Assembly (NCBI GenBank): GCA_947502645.1
Contig: CANNAD010000002.1
Coordinates: 682,001 to 746,000, forward strand
DNA: 64,000 nucleotides
Reading direction: 5' to 3'
Origin: an uncultured Micrococcaceae bacterium
Lineage (GTDB): Bacteria; Actinomycetota; Actinomycetes; Actinomycetales; Micrococcaceae
Both the position numbers and the translations under genes were made by a program. The notes under the pieces were generated by a model, which had not been told where the DNA came from, made no database searches, and saw only the letters and a program-made list of their open reading frames with translations. Below are positions 32,175 to 42,271 of the stretch, piece after piece (position 1 is the first letter of the stretch; every line of letters begins with the position of its first letter).

Positions 32175-32487
32175 GAAGGATCCTTCCCCCTCGTCGGGCG
32201 GTTCGACTTTGAGCGAACCGCGTTACGTGGCCCTGCCATACTCCAGATGTATGGTCAGGGATCGATTCCGTCCGATACTTGAACCGGGCGAAGCCGTGTC
32301 TGTCGGGAGTCATTCAACTAAATCCGTATCCGGATCATCGACCGGAAAGTGATCCGAATCGAGGACGATACCGTGATCGGCGGGATTCAGTGAAGACAAA
32401 GCACCGGTTTAGCGCCCTGACTCGACGCTCTACAAGTTGGTAGGCACGGCGCAACTGATAAATTCACATCAGTTCTGCACGGGCTAA

Positions 32488-33465
32488 TTACCCCCGGTGC
32501 TCTCCCACTCTAGCACCTTCCTTATCAACTTTCAGACGCAGAACGCGCCATGAGACAGCGGATTTTGTGGCCGCAGAAGACTTTGCTGTTATTGCCGCCA
32601 CTGCCGCATTGATGGCATTTTCGGCTTGCTCTGCCTCTGCGTCGTCACGAACGAAGGCAGCCACGGTTGGGCCGGCGCCGGAGATGACTGCAGCGAAGCC
32701 GTCCGAGCGGAGTCTGTAGAGCAGCCCCAGGCTCTCTGGCATGGCTGGTTCACGGTAGTCCTGGTGCAACGAATCTTCGGTTGCGGGCATCAGCAGGTCT
32801 GGGGTTGTGGCGAGTGCGTGAACGAGCAGTGCAGCCCGGCCCGCATTGTCCGCGGCTGCGGCATGAGGTACGACGTCGGGCAGCAGTCCGCGGGCTGAGG
32901 CTGTGGAGAGTCTGTCCGAGGGAATGGCGACAACAGCGGAAATTGTCGAATGAATGGGCGCTTTCGTCGTCGCAAATGAAGCGCCGTCCCGCCAGGAAAC
33001 GGTGAGCCCTCCGAATATCGCGGGCGCAACGTTATCAGGGTGCCCCTCAACACCGGCACAGAATTTCAGGAGAGCCTCGCCGTCCAGCCTGGCTTCTTCG
33101 GGCAGCAACGCATTGGCGGCCACCGCCGCCGACACAACCGCCGCAGCCGAAGAGCCGAGGCCCCTGCCATGAGGGATCCGGTTTTCGGCCGTGAGTTGCA
33201 GCACCGGTGTTTCGTACCCGGCGGCGTCGAGGAATTGGGCCATGACCTGAACGCACAGGTGGGAGGCATCCCGCGGCAATTCGTTCTCACCCTCACCATG
33301 TACAACAACACTTGTGAGGCCGTCGCCTGAGGTGCGGACACGAAGGACATCGTGGAGACTCAGGGCCATTCCCAGCGAGTCGTATCCCGGTCCGAGATTG
33401 GCGCTCGTCGCCGGAACGGTCACCGAAATATCCTGACCGGGCTCAATTCTGGATAGCGCTGCCAC
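32488..33465 (-). CDS. thrB: Homoserine kinase
   Basis: VTVPATSANLGPGYDSLGMAL, IPHGRGLGSSAAAVV. Confidence 0.96.
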   Translation of the reverse strand: MAALSRIEPGQDISVTVPATSANLGPGYDSLGMALSLHDVLRVRTSGDGLTSVVVHGEGENELPRDASHLCVQVMAQFLDAAGYETPVLQLTAENRIPHGRGLGSSAAAVVSAAVAANALLPEEARLDGEALLKFCAGVEGHPDNVAPAIFGGLTVSWRDGASFATTKAPIHSTISAVVAIPSDRLSTASARGLLPDVVPHAAAADNAGRAALLVHALATTPDLLMPATEDSLHQDYREPAMPESLGLLYRLRSDGFAAVISGAGPTVAAFVRDDAEAEQAENAINAAVAAITAKSSAATKSAVSWRVLRLKVDKEGARVGEHRG

Positions 33466-34572
33466 CTAGACGTCCGTCAGACCAAGGGCACCGGCAACGC
33501 TCACGACGTCGAACTCCACCTTGGTGGGCTCGACATCGGAACCGTCGGCAGCCCGGAGCGCCCACTGCGGGTCTTTCAGACCATGACCTGTGACAGTGAT
33601 GACGATGGTCTTCTCTGCAGGGACGTTTCCTGCGGCATGATGCTTCAACAACCCGGCGACTCCGGCAGCAGAGGCTGGTTCCACGAAGACACCCTCCCTG
33701 GAAGACAACCACCGGTGTGCCTCCAGAATCTCCTCGTCAGTCACGGAGTCTATGAGGCCGCCTGATTCATCCCGGGCCGTCTCAGCCTGGTGCCACGAAG
33801 CCGGATTGCCGATACGGATGGCGGTGGCGATGGTGTCTGGCTCAGTGATCGGATGCCCGGCAACGATCGGTGCGGAACCTGCAGCCTGAAAACCCCACAT
33901 GACAGGGGTCTTCGTTGACACTGCTGGCAGCTCCCCCGCCGTGGTCGACTCATAGGGCGCGGCGTACTCACGGTACCCCTTCCAATAGGCGGTGATGTTG
34001 CCTGCGTTGCCCACGGGAAGCAGATGGTAGTCGGGTGCATCCCCGAGGAAGTCCACGACCTCGAATGCAGCGGTTTTCTGGCCCTCGATCCGTGCGGGGT
34101 TGACCGAGTTGACGAGGAAGACGGGATAGTTCTCGCTCAGTTTTCGGGCTACTTCAAGACAGTTGTCGAAGTTTCCCTTGACCTGCAGCAGTTCCGCGCC
34201 ATGAGCGATCGCCTGGGAGAGTTTACCCATCGCTATATTTCCATCCGGGACCAGAACAGCGCACTTGATGCCAGCCTGGGTAGCGTACGCCGCAGCCGAA
34301 GCAGATGTGTTCCCTGTGGAGGCACACACCACCGCTTCAGCCCCTGCTTCCACAGCAGCGGTGATAGCCATAGTCATTCCGCGGTCCTTGAAAGATCCGG
34401 TCGGGTTCATCCCCTCGACCTTCAGGTACACCCTCGAACCTGTCAGCTCCGATAACGCGGGAGCGAACACCAGCGGCGTACCACCTTCTCCGAGCGAAAC
34501 GATGCGGGTGTCCGGTCCAACCGGCAGCCTGTCCCGATACTCCTCGATAACACCGAGCCACTGATGTGCCAT
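33466..34572 (-). CDS. thrC: Threonine synthase
   Basis: [33 protein letters not shown]. Confidence 0.97.
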   Translation of the reverse strand: MAHQWLGVIEEYRDRLPVGPDTRIVSLGEGGTPLVFAPALSELTGSRVYLKVEGMNPTGSFKDRGMTMAITAAVEAGAEAVVCASTGNTSASAAAYATQAGIKCAVLVPDGNIAMGKLSQAIAHGAELLQVKGNFDNCLEVARKLSENYPVFLVNSVNPARIEGQKTAAFEVVDFLGDAPDYHLLPVGNAGNITAYWKGYREYAAPYESTTAGELPAVSTKTPVMWGFQAAGSAPIVAGHPITEPDTIATAIRIGNPASWHQAETARDESGGLIDSVTDEEILEAHRWLSSREGVFVEPASAAGVAGLLKHHAAGNVPAEKTIVITVTGHGLKDPQWALRAADGSDVEPTKVEFDVVSVAGALGLTDV

Positions 34573-35868
34573 CTACTCCCCCTCAACTCTCAGAACAGAT
34601 ATTATGGACTTCACGACGTCCACTCCGGCCAGATCTTTCACTGTTGCGGCGAGATCGGATTCCCGCGCCCGATGCGTGACGAAACGCAGCTCGGCCACAC
34701 CCTGTTCAGCGTCGCGGATATTCTGGCGCATTGATTCGATGGAGATTCCACGCCCGGCAAAGAGGTCTGCAATGGTAGCCAGAACTCCTGACTCATCGAG
34801 CACTTCGACCCCGATCGCATATCTCGTCATGACGGATTCGACAGGCAACGACCGGATCTGCGCGGTTGCGATTTCTGTTCGCCCCGGACCGCCGAGGACC
34901 ATGCGTCGGGCAGCGCTGACCACATCTCCAAGGACGGCAGAGGCAGTGGGCACCCCGCCGGCACCCTGACCATAGAACATCAGCTCTCCAGCGCCTTCGG
35001 CCTCAACGAACACGGCGTTGTACGCACCGTGGACGGCGGCCAGCGGGTGACTGCGGCGCAACAGGGCCGGATGAACGCGAACACTCACTCCGGCGTCGTC
35101 GTCCTCACCGGTCATCTGCTCGGCAATGGCCAGCAGTTTGATGACATATCCGGCTTCTTTGGCCGCGTCGATATCCTGCGCCGTGATGCTCCGGATACCC
35201 TCACAGAACACGTCATTCAGGGGGAAACGCGTGTGAAACGACAGGGTGGCAAGGATGGCGGCCTTTGATGCTGCATCGTGGCCGTCGACGTCGGCCGTCG
35301 GGTCCGCTTCAGCGTATCCAAGCTGCTGGGCGTCGGCGAGCGCATCGTCGAACGTCGCGCCCGTGCTGTCCATCTGGTCCAGAATGTAGTTCGTTGTTCC
35401 GTTGACGATGCCGAGGACCCGGGTGATCTTGTCTCCGGAGAGGCTGTCGCGGATTGGTCTGACGATGGGAATGGCTCCGGCAACTGCTGCTTCGTAGGAG
35501 AGTCGAACACCGGCGGCATCCGCCTTTTCGTAGAGTTCAGGCCCGTCCTGCGCCAGGAGCGCCTTGTTCCCGGTTACGACGCTCGCACCGTTGTCGATGG
35601 CATCGATGATGAGGGTTCTTGCGGGTTCGATTCCGCCCATGAGCTCGATCACGATGTCGGCGTCTTTGACCAGCGCGGCCGCATCGGTGGTGAACAGGTC
35701 CGCCGGCAGTTCGACATCCCTGGCCGCATTGATGTCCCGTACGGCGATTCCGGTCAGTTGCAGGCGGGCACCGCTGCGTAGCGCGAGTGAATCGCTTTCT
35801 TCGAGCAGAATGCGGGCCACCTGTGACCCGACGCTGCCGCACCCCAACAAAGCTATCCTCAGTACCAC
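34573..35868 (-). CDS. hom: Homoserine dehydrogenase
   Basis: VVLRIALLGCGSVGSQVARIL, GIVNGTTNYILDQM, YAEADPTADVDGHDAASK; GTG start at 35868 with upstream AAGGG preferred over 35961. Confidence 0.95.
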   Translation of the reverse strand: MVLRIALLGCGSVGSQVARILLEESDSLALRSGARLQLTGIAVRDINAARDVELPADLFTTDAAALVKDADIVIELMGGIEPARTLIIDAIDNGASVVTGNKALLAQDGPELYEKADAAGVRLSYEAAVAGAIPIVRPIRDSLSGDKITRVLGIVNGTTNYILDQMDSTGATFDDALADAQQLGYAEADPTADVDGHDAASKAAILATLSFHTRFPLNDVFCEGIRSITAQDIDAAKEAGYVIKLLAIAEQMTGEDDDAGVSVRVHPALLRRSHPLAAVHGAYNAVFVEAEGAGELMFYGQGAGGVPTASAVLGDVVSAARRMVLGGPGRTEIATAQIRSLPVESVMTRYAIGVEVLDESGVLATIADLFAGRGISIESMRQNIRDAEQGVAELRFVTHRARESDLAATVKDLAGVDVVKSIISVLRVEGE

Positions 35869-35911
35869 TATTTGCGACCCTTCTTTTTGCTGCCGTTCAC
35901 GGATTCCAGGA

Positions 35912-37354
35912 TCATCCCTGTGCTCCCACATCGCGTGCCAGCAGGTCTTCTTCAGTTTCACCCCGGATGATCAGCCGGGCAGATGTGTCTTTCACGGCAA
36001 CGACTGGTGGCCGGCCGATGTAGTTGTAGTTGCTGGAGAGCGCCCAGCAGTAGGCGCCGGTCCCGGGCACCGCCATGAGGTCTCCGGTGCTGGTGTCCGC
36101 TGGCAGGTAAACGTCCCGAACGACGACGTCCCCGCTTTCGCAGTGCTTTCCCACCACCCGGCTGAGTTCCGGCTCGGATTCGGAGGCCCGGCTGGCCAGA
36201 ACAGCTGAGTAGTCGGCGTCGTAGAGCACGGGTCTGGCGTTGTCACTCATTCCACCGTTGACAGATACATAGCGGCGCGGCGCTGTGGCGGATTCTCCAG
36301 TGGATCCGGCTATATCCACCTGAACGGTTTTGAGCGTGCCCACCTCATACACGGTGAACGTTGTTGGACCCGCGATAGCGCGCCCGGGTTCGATGGAGAT
36401 GCGGGGAACTGAAAGAGAGAGTCTCCGGCAGGTTGATCCGACGACGGCGGCCATCGCGTTGGCGATTTCGGCTGGCGGTCTCGGCTCGTCCTGTTCGGTG
36501 TAGGCGATCCCGTATCCGCCGCCGAGATCGAGTTCAGCGAGCTCGACGCCGTGAGCGTCCTTGACGGAGGCCAGGAACTCCAATAGCCGGGTTGCCGCGA
36601 TTTCAAAACCGTCCGGTTCAAAGATCTGCGATCCGATGTGGCAGTGAAGGCCCAGAAGGTTGATGTTCTGGCTTTCCAGGGCCAGGGCGACGGCGGCTTC
36701 TGCGGGTGAACGTGCATCGTCCCCGCCTGCGGTCAGCGACAAACCGAACTTTTGGTCTTCATGCGCTGTGGCAATGAATTCGTGGGTGTGGGCGTGAACA
36801 CCGGGTGTCAGCCGCAGCATGACGTTGGCGGACTCCCCGCGCTGGCCGGCGATGTCCTGGATGCGTTGCAGTTCGTGAAGGCTGTCCACGATGATCCGGC
36901 CCAGACCGAGATCGAGCGCACGGTTGATCTCGGCATCAGACTTGTTGTTGCCATGGAGTCCCAGTTGCGCTCCGGTGAGGCCCGCCCGGACTGCGACGGC
37001 CAGCTCTCCGCCGGAGCAGGTATCCAGTCGGAGCCCCTCTTCCACGATCCACCGGGCTACTTCAGTGCACAGGAACGCCTTCGCGGCGTAGTAGACGTCA
37101 GCGCCGCCGCACAAGGGCTCGAAGGCGTCATTGAACGCGTCTCGGAAAGCGCGGGCCCTGAGGCGAAAGTCAGCCTCCGAAACAACGAACACTGGCGTGC
37201 CGAACTGTGCCGCAATGTCCCGCACTCCGACGCCGTCGACTCTCAGTTGGCCGTCGTCGCCCCTGCGGACGTCGTGCGCCCATTCCTGGCCCCGCAGCGC
37301 ATTGGCGTCGTGGGGGTAGTGAAGCCAGTCGGGGGCCAGCGGGGAGGCACTCAT
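35912..37354 (-). CDS. lysA: Diaminopimelate decarboxylase
   Basis: YYAAKAFLCTEVARWI, GLHCHIGSQIF, LDLGGGYGIAYT; TAATG overlap with argS stop. Confidence 0.96.
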   Translation of the reverse strand: MSASPLAPDWLHYPHDANALRGQEWAHDVRRGDDGQLRVDGVGVRDIAAQFGTPVFVVSEADFRLRARAFRDAFNDAFEPLCGGADVYYAAKAFLCTEVARWIVEEGLRLDTCSGGELAVAVRAGLTGAQLGLHGNNKSDAEINRALDLGLGRIIVDSLHELQRIQDIAGQRGESANVMLRLTPGVHAHTHEFIATAHEDQKFGLSLTAGGDDARSPAEAAVALALESQNINLLGLHCHIGSQIFEPDGFEIAATRLLEFLASVKDAHGVELAELDLGGGYGIAYTEQDEPRPPAEIANAMAAVVGSTCRRLSLSVPRISIEPGRAIAGPTTFTVYEVGTLKTVQVDIAGSTGESATAPRRYVSVNGGMSDNARPVLYDADYSAVLASRASESEPELSRVVGKHCESGDVVVRDVYLPADTSTGDLMAVPGTGAYCWALSSNYNYIGRPPVVAVKDTSARLIIRGETEEDLLARDVGAQG

Positions 37355-39003
37355 TACATGCGCTCCGGTGCCGATACTCCAAGCAGTGCCAGCCCGTTCG
37401 CCAGCACCTGGGTTGTGGCGTTGTTCAGCCAGAGACGTGTGTGGTTGACCGCTGCAGCCTGCTCCTCGCCGATGGGGGTGATGCGGCAGGACGAGTACCA
37501 GCGGTGGTATGCGCCAGCCATAACTTCCAGATGCCTGGCCACACGGTGAGGTTCACGGAACTGAGCGGACTGCGCCACAACCGAGGGGTACGTTCCGAGG
37601 TGTGCGAGCAGCTCCGTTTCGGTCTCGTCTGACAGGGTTCCGCCGTCGAACTCTGCACCATCCACGCCGGCAGCTGCCGCATTGCGTGCTGCGGCGCAGG
37701 ACCGGGCGTGCGCGTACTGAACGTAGAACACAGGGTTGTCGTTGGACTTTTTGACCAGCAGATCCAGATCGATGTCGATGTTGGAGTCCGCTGAGTACCG
37801 TGCCAGGGCGTAGCGGGCGGCGTCGACGCCCACGGCGTCGACCAGGTCCTCGAGGGTGACAACCGTTCCGGCCCGTTTGGACATTCGAACCGGCTTGCCC
37901 TCACGCACCAGGTTCACCATCTGGCCGATCAGGACTTCCACCGAATCCGCACTGTGTCCAAGGGCAGCCGCGGCGGCCTTCAAGCGGGCGACGTACCCGT
38001 GATGATCTGCGCCGAGCAGGTAGATATTGAGCGTGAATCCGCGGTCCAGCTTGTTCTGGATGTACGCGATGTCCCCGGCGATGTAGGCCGGGTTGCCGTC
38101 CGACTTGATGACGACGCGGTCCTTGTCGTCGCCGAATTCGGTCGAGCGCAGCCACCACGCACCATCGGCGGAATAGAGGCTGCCGGAGGTCTTGAGCTGC
38201 TCGAGGAGCTGTCCCACCGCACCGTCTTTATGCAGGGAGTCCTCATGAAAATAGACATCGAAGTCCACGCCGAAAGCGTGAAGGGATTCCTTGATATCAA
38301 GAAACATGAGATCAACACCAACAGCTCGGAAAGTCTCCTGAGCCTCTTCAACGGACCCCTCAAGCGCGTCCGGGGCAATGCTCAGTACGCGGTCGGCGAT
38401 GTCCGTAATGTACTGCCCTGCATAACCGTCCTCCGGAGCGGGCTCGCCCTTGGCACTGGCCAGCAGCGACCGGGCGAACCTGTCGATCTGTGACCCATGG
38501 TCATTGAAGTAGTACTCCCGGGTTACCTCTGCTCCGGCCGCTTCAAAGATCCGGGCCAGCGCATCACCCACGGCAGCCCATCTGGTACCGCCGAGGTGGA
38601 TGGGCCCAGTGGGGTTCGCGGAAACGAACTCGAGGTTGACCCGCTGATCAGACATCACCTGCGACCTGCCGTAAGCAGGACCTGATTCGACAATATTTCT
38701 CGCGAGCTCGCCCGCTGCCGACGCATCCAGGACAATGTTCAAAAAGCCCGGGCCTGCGATCTCCACCGAGGCTACGCCGTCTACTTCTTCCAGCCGCGTC
38801 TTCAGCAACGCTGCGAAGTCCCGTGGGTTCATTCCGGCGCGCTTGGCAACCTGAAGGGCGACGTTGCTCGCCCAATCACCGTGGTCCCTGTTCTTGGGAC
38901 GCTCCACGCGCACCTCAGCAGGGAGGTCAACGCTGATTTCTCCGGCGGAAACGGCGTCGCGGAGGCAGGACAGAATGGCGGAGCTGAGTTCTTCTGGAGT
39001 CAC
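37354..39003 (-). CDS. argS: Arginyl-tRNA synthetase
   Basis: [26 protein letters not shown]-like motif, [21 protein letters not shown]. Confidence 0.97.
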   Translation of the reverse strand: MTPEELSSAILSCLRDAVSAGEISVDLPAEVRVERPKNRDHGDWASNVALQVAKRAGMNPRDFAALLKTRLEEVDGVASVEIAGPGFLNIVLDASAAGELARNIVESGPAYGRSQVMSDQRVNLEFVSANPTGPIHLGGTRWAAVGDALARIFEAAGAEVTREYYFNDHGSQIDRFARSLLASAKGEPAPEDGYAGQYITDIADRVLSIAPDALEGSVEEAQETFRAVGVDLMFLDIKESLHAFGVDFDVYFHEDSLHKDGAVGQLLEQLKTSGSLYSADGAWWLRSTEFGDDKDRVVIKSDGNPAYIAGDIAYIQNKLDRGFTLNIYLLGADHHGYVARLKAAAAALGHSADSVEVLIGQMVNLVREGKPVRMSKRAGTVVTLEDLVDAVGVDAARYALARYSADSNIDIDLDLLVKKSNDNPVFYVQYAHARSCAAARNAAAAGVDGAEFDGGTLSDETETELLAHLGTYPSVVAQSAQFREPHRVARHLEVMAGAYHRWYSSCRITPIGEEQAAAVNHTRLWLNNATTQVLANGLALLGVSAPERM

Positions 39004-39178
39004 CGGTCCAGCATACCGGGGAGGGACCTGGAGACCGGTGTGTGTTGCTACATCATGACGCTGGACATCACTGGCGGTTCGTTTCGACCCATATGACCTG
39101 CTAAACTTTTTGAGTCCCCGAACGGGTTGTCCACACTGAACATCAGTATTTTTGAGTGTGCCAGCCGTCGTACGGAAT

Positions 39179-39254
39179 GCCTTCGTAGCTCAGGGGATAG
39201 AGCGTCTGCCTCCGGAGCAGAAGGTCGTAGGTTCGAATCCTATCGAGGGCACCA
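39179..39254 (+). tRNA. tRNA-Arg (anticodon CCG), CCA encoded
   Basis: GCCTTCG...CGAGGGC acceptor stem, TCTGC-CTCCGGA-GCAGA anticodon arm, GGTTCGAATCC T-arm, ACCA end. Confidence 0.97.
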
Positions 39255-39284
39255 AATGTTCTACGTTCGCTAGTAGTTCACGTC

Positions 39285-39929
39285 TCAGTCGATTTCGGTC
39301 AGGTGATCTGCACCTGGCCCAGCCAGCAGCCCCGGTGCGATCTTGCGACCTGACACGGCCAGGAGCAGATCGATGGGTTTGCCCCTCACTTCCAATCCAT
39401 CACCCCAGCCGACCCCGGTATCAGTAGCGATGAGGCGGCACCCCTCCGCGCGCTCACGGCTACCTCCGAATGAAGCAGGAGTGCGGAGTTGATAGGCGAG
39501 CGATTCATACACCGCGGCGCTTGAATAGTCATCCGGGATTCCCAGTGGTCGGCGAATGTCTTCTCCATGGACAATCGCCTCGACGAGACGAGTTGCCCGG
39601 TGCGCGGGAGGGGTCCTTCTCAGATCAAGAACCTGGCGAAAGTCAGCCAAGGTTTGCTGGGGGTCCTCGCGCTTCCAGCGACGAACGCCATCCTCATTGG
39701 CGCGGTCGAAGTCGCCCTTTGCGCGCACCATGCCCCCGATGAATGCGAGCTTCCCGGTCTTGGCCGTGTGGACCAGGTGCGCGAGAACATCGTGCACCGT
39801 CCAGTCGCCGCACAGCGAGGGCAATTCCCAGCGTGGGCCGTGGAGTGAGGCGAGATCGTCCAGCAGCCGCTGCCTCTCGTCGTGGACGAGTGCCCAGATC
39901 TCGGACGTGGAAAGCTTCTTCGCAGTCAT
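39285..39929 (-). CDS. Maleylpyruvate isomerase-family mycothiol-dependent enzyme (DinB-like)
   Basis: WALVHDERQRLLDDLASLHGPRWELPSLCGDWTVHDVLAHLVHT. Confidence 0.85.
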   Translation of the reverse strand: MTAKKLSTSEIWALVHDERQRLLDDLASLHGPRWELPSLCGDWTVHDVLAHLVHTAKTGKLAFIGGMVRAKGDFDRANEDGVRRWKREDPQQTLADFRQVLDLRRTPPAHRATRLVEAIVHGEDIRRPLGIPDDYSSAAVYESLAYQLRTPASFGGSRERAEGCRLIATDTGVGWGDGLEVRGKPIDLLLAVSGRKIAPGLLAGPGADHLTEID

Positions 39930-39948
39930 GACGTATCCCCCTTGACTT

Positions 39949-39969
39949 CACTAATGATAGTGCGCACTA
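39949..39969. promoter_or_regulatory. Candidate operator: CACTA-atga-TAGTG-cg-CACTA upstream of 39285..39929
   Basis: Two overlapping palindromes including exact 12-bp TAGTGCGCACTA. Confidence 0.5.
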
Positions 39970-40075
39970 CTTCCTGACAGGTAGGGCGCCGAAGTGAACG
40001 TATCGTTCCGCCTATGCTGTTCATCACATCCGTTAGGATGTTGCTTGGATCGATGACCTGGCGGAGAGGCAAGCA

Positions 40076-40819
40076 GTGGGCAGCAGCACTTCCCGAAGTC
40101 TTCTGCTGAACCCCTCAATCTGGGTCGCCACAGTATTACTGCTGCTCATCATCGTCGGTGCCGGCTTCCTTGGACCGCTAAGCGCCGAACCCCGTCTGGA
40201 TCTTGTCCTCCCCGAACGCTCCCTCCCGGAGGCCGTGATCCCGCCGGCTCCCTCGCCGGAAGCCGTTCCGGAACAGGAACCGGTCCGCGATCCAGGACCA
40301 GGACTTGCCCACGCCACGATCGGTGCGCTCATCGTCCTGGCGACGGTGGCTGCCTACATTATGGTGAACATCCTCAAACGCCTGCGCAGCCCCGATCAGG
40401 AGCCGGGCGACGCAGCGGACAGCGCCGTCGACCTCGCCTTCATCCCCGGCGAATCCATCACCACCATCCGCACCCACCTGACCCGGGCCACCGAAATACT
40501 CGCTGGTCCTGCGAACTCAGCCGACGCCGTCATCGAGTGTTGGCTGCAGCTGGAAGCCGCAACAAGCCATGCCGGCAGGGCTCGGAAACCCCACGAAACA
40601 CCTTCCGAGTACGCCGCCGCAGTACTGCACCGATTCGAAGCCACGCCCGCGGATGTCTCCACGCTGATGACCGAGTACGAACGAATCAGGTTTGCGCCCG
40701 GCGATCACCGGCCGGAAATATCTCCTGACAGGCTCGCGGAAGTCCAGACCGCGCTGAACAGGGTAACGACGGCGGTCCACACGTTCATGGACAGGCAGGA
40801 CTTCCATGCGAATGCGTAA
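40076..40819 (+). CDS. DUF4129-type membrane protein
   Basis: 247 aa; two TM, C-terminal helical GRARKPHETPSEYAAAVLHRF motif typical of DUF4129. Confidence 0.82.
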   Translation: MGSSTSRSLLLNPSIWVATVLLLLIIVGAGFLGPLSAEPRLDLVLPERSLPEAVIPPAPSPEAVPEQEPVRDPGPGLAHATIGALIVLATVAAYIMVNILKRLRSPDQEPGDAADSAVDLAFIPGESITTIRTHLTRATEILAGPANSADAVIECWLQLEAATSHAGRARKPHETPSEYAAAVLHRFEATPADVSTLMTEYERIRFAPGDHRPEISPDRLAEVQTALNRVTTAVHTFMDRQDFHANA

Positions 40820-41291
40820 CTGGTTCAGCTGCGTCCTGCTCGCCGCCTTGGCATTCGCCGCCTGCTATTACCTTGGCGTGGACCTTCGTCACACGATCGC
40901 GATCACGCTCGCTGCATTCGCAGCCGGAGGTGCGTATGTGCTGCTGGAATCCCTGTCCGGGGAACCATCGATGCCCGAGCCGGAGAAAGTCCGCACGCCC
41001 CGTGGGCTGGATGACGTGCAGGCTCTGGCGTTTTCGCTCTCCGTCAACGGTGGTCGCTCCGGAAACCGTGCACGCATGCTGCTCGCAGACGTCGGAAACC
41101 GAGCCCTCGAACAGGACGGTGAAGACCACTCCGCCAACCAGGTGGGGAGCTCACTGGCTGCCGCGCTGAACCGCACAATCACGGACCAGGATCTCCCCCG
41201 CGGGACCATACCGGCAGCCGTAAAAGAACTCGAACACTACCTTTCCCGAAGCCACCATCTACCGCCAGCCAGAACCCCGGAGGCACCATGA
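40806..41291 (+). CDS. Small uncharacterised membrane protein of the MoxR operon
   Basis: 161 aa, two TM then soluble tail; overlaps both neighbours. Confidence 0.7.
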   Translation: MRMRNWFSCVLLAALAFAACYYLGVDLRHTIAITLAAFAAGGAYVLLESLSGEPSMPEPEKVRTPRGLDDVQALAFSLSVNGGRSGNRARMLLADVGNRALEQDGEDHSANQVGSSLAAALNRTITDQDLPRGTIPAAVKELEHYLSRSHHLPPARTPEAP

Positions 41292-42271
41292 CCGAGCAGA
41301 GAACTCCACCCACCGACGTCGTTGCACAGCAATGCGGCGCGGTTCTGGCCGAACTCGCACACGTCGTCGTCGACATGCGCCAGCCGCTCAAGCTGGCGCT
41401 CGCGGCAGTCCTGGCTGGAGGTCATGTGCTCTTTGAGGACATGCCGGGCCTCGGCAAAACTCTCGCAGCCAAGTCGATGGCGCAGACACTGGGCCTGGAT
41501 TTCGACCGGCTTCAGTGCACGCCTGATCTCCTGCCCTCAGACATCACCGGATCGTCGATTTTTGATCCATCCACCAGAACGTTCGAGTTCCGTCCGGGAC
41601 CTGTCTTCACCGGCCTTTTCCTCGCCGACGAAATCAACCGGACGTCCCCCAAAACGCAATCAGCGCTCCTGGAAGCGATGGCCGAACGGCAGGTGTCCGT
41701 CGAGGGGCGTACCGTTGCACTTGAAGCACCGTTCCACGTGTTCGCCACGGCCAACCCCATCGAGTTTGAAGGCACCTATCCCCTGCCGGAAGCACAGCTG
41801 GACAGGTTCCTCGTCAGGCTGTCCATCGGCTACCCGGACAGGGAAGCCGAAACGCAGATCATTTCCCGCAGGCTTGCACGCGGTGAAGAAGCCAGCCATG
41901 TCCGCCGCATCATCGAACCTGGACAGCTACTGGCGATGCAGCAATCCGTCGAACGGACCGGCGTCAACCGAGACATCATCGACTACGCCGTTCGCCTGAC
42001 AGCCGCCACCAGGGAACATGCAAGTCTGGATGCGGGCGCCTCACCACGTGGATCGCAGGCTCTCGTTCTGATGGCACGAGCCCTCGCCGTCATCGAGGGA
42101 CGGGACTACGTCCTTCCCGAAGATATCAAGGCAGTGGCAGTCCCCGTCCTGGCACACCGGCTGACGCTCAGCCCCACATCCTGGGCGCGAGGAGTACGGC
42201 CCGAAAACGTGGTCAAGGACATCCTGTCCTCGGTCCAGACACCAACAACTGCTGCGGCCGATGCCGTCTAG
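41288..42271 (+). CDS. MoxR-family AAA ATPase
   Basis: GHVLFEDMPGLGKTLAAKSMAQ, FLADEINRTSPKTQSALLEAMAERQV, FATANPIEFEGTYPLPEAQLDRFL. Confidence 0.96.
   Translation: MTEQRTPPTDVVAQQCGAVLAELAHVVVDMRQPLKLALAAVLAGGHVLFEDMPGLGKTLAAKSMAQTLGLDFDRLQCTPDLLPSDITGSSIFDPSTRTFEFRPGPVFTGLFLADEINRTSPKTQSALLEAMAERQVSVEGRTVALEAPFHVFATANPIEFEGTYPLPEAQLDRFLVRLSIGYPDREAETQIISRRLARGEEASHVRRIIEPGQLLAMQQSVERTGVNRDIIDYAVRLTAATREHASLDAGASPRGSQALVLMARALAVIEGRDYVLPEDIKAVAVPVLAHRLTLSPTSWARGVRPENVVKDILSSVQTPTTAAADAV

Noticed and set aside
32453-32474. AACTGAT-N8-ATCAGTT hairpin after thrB
   Set aside because: Seven-bp AT-rich stem without a following U-tract; insufficient evidence for a terminator.
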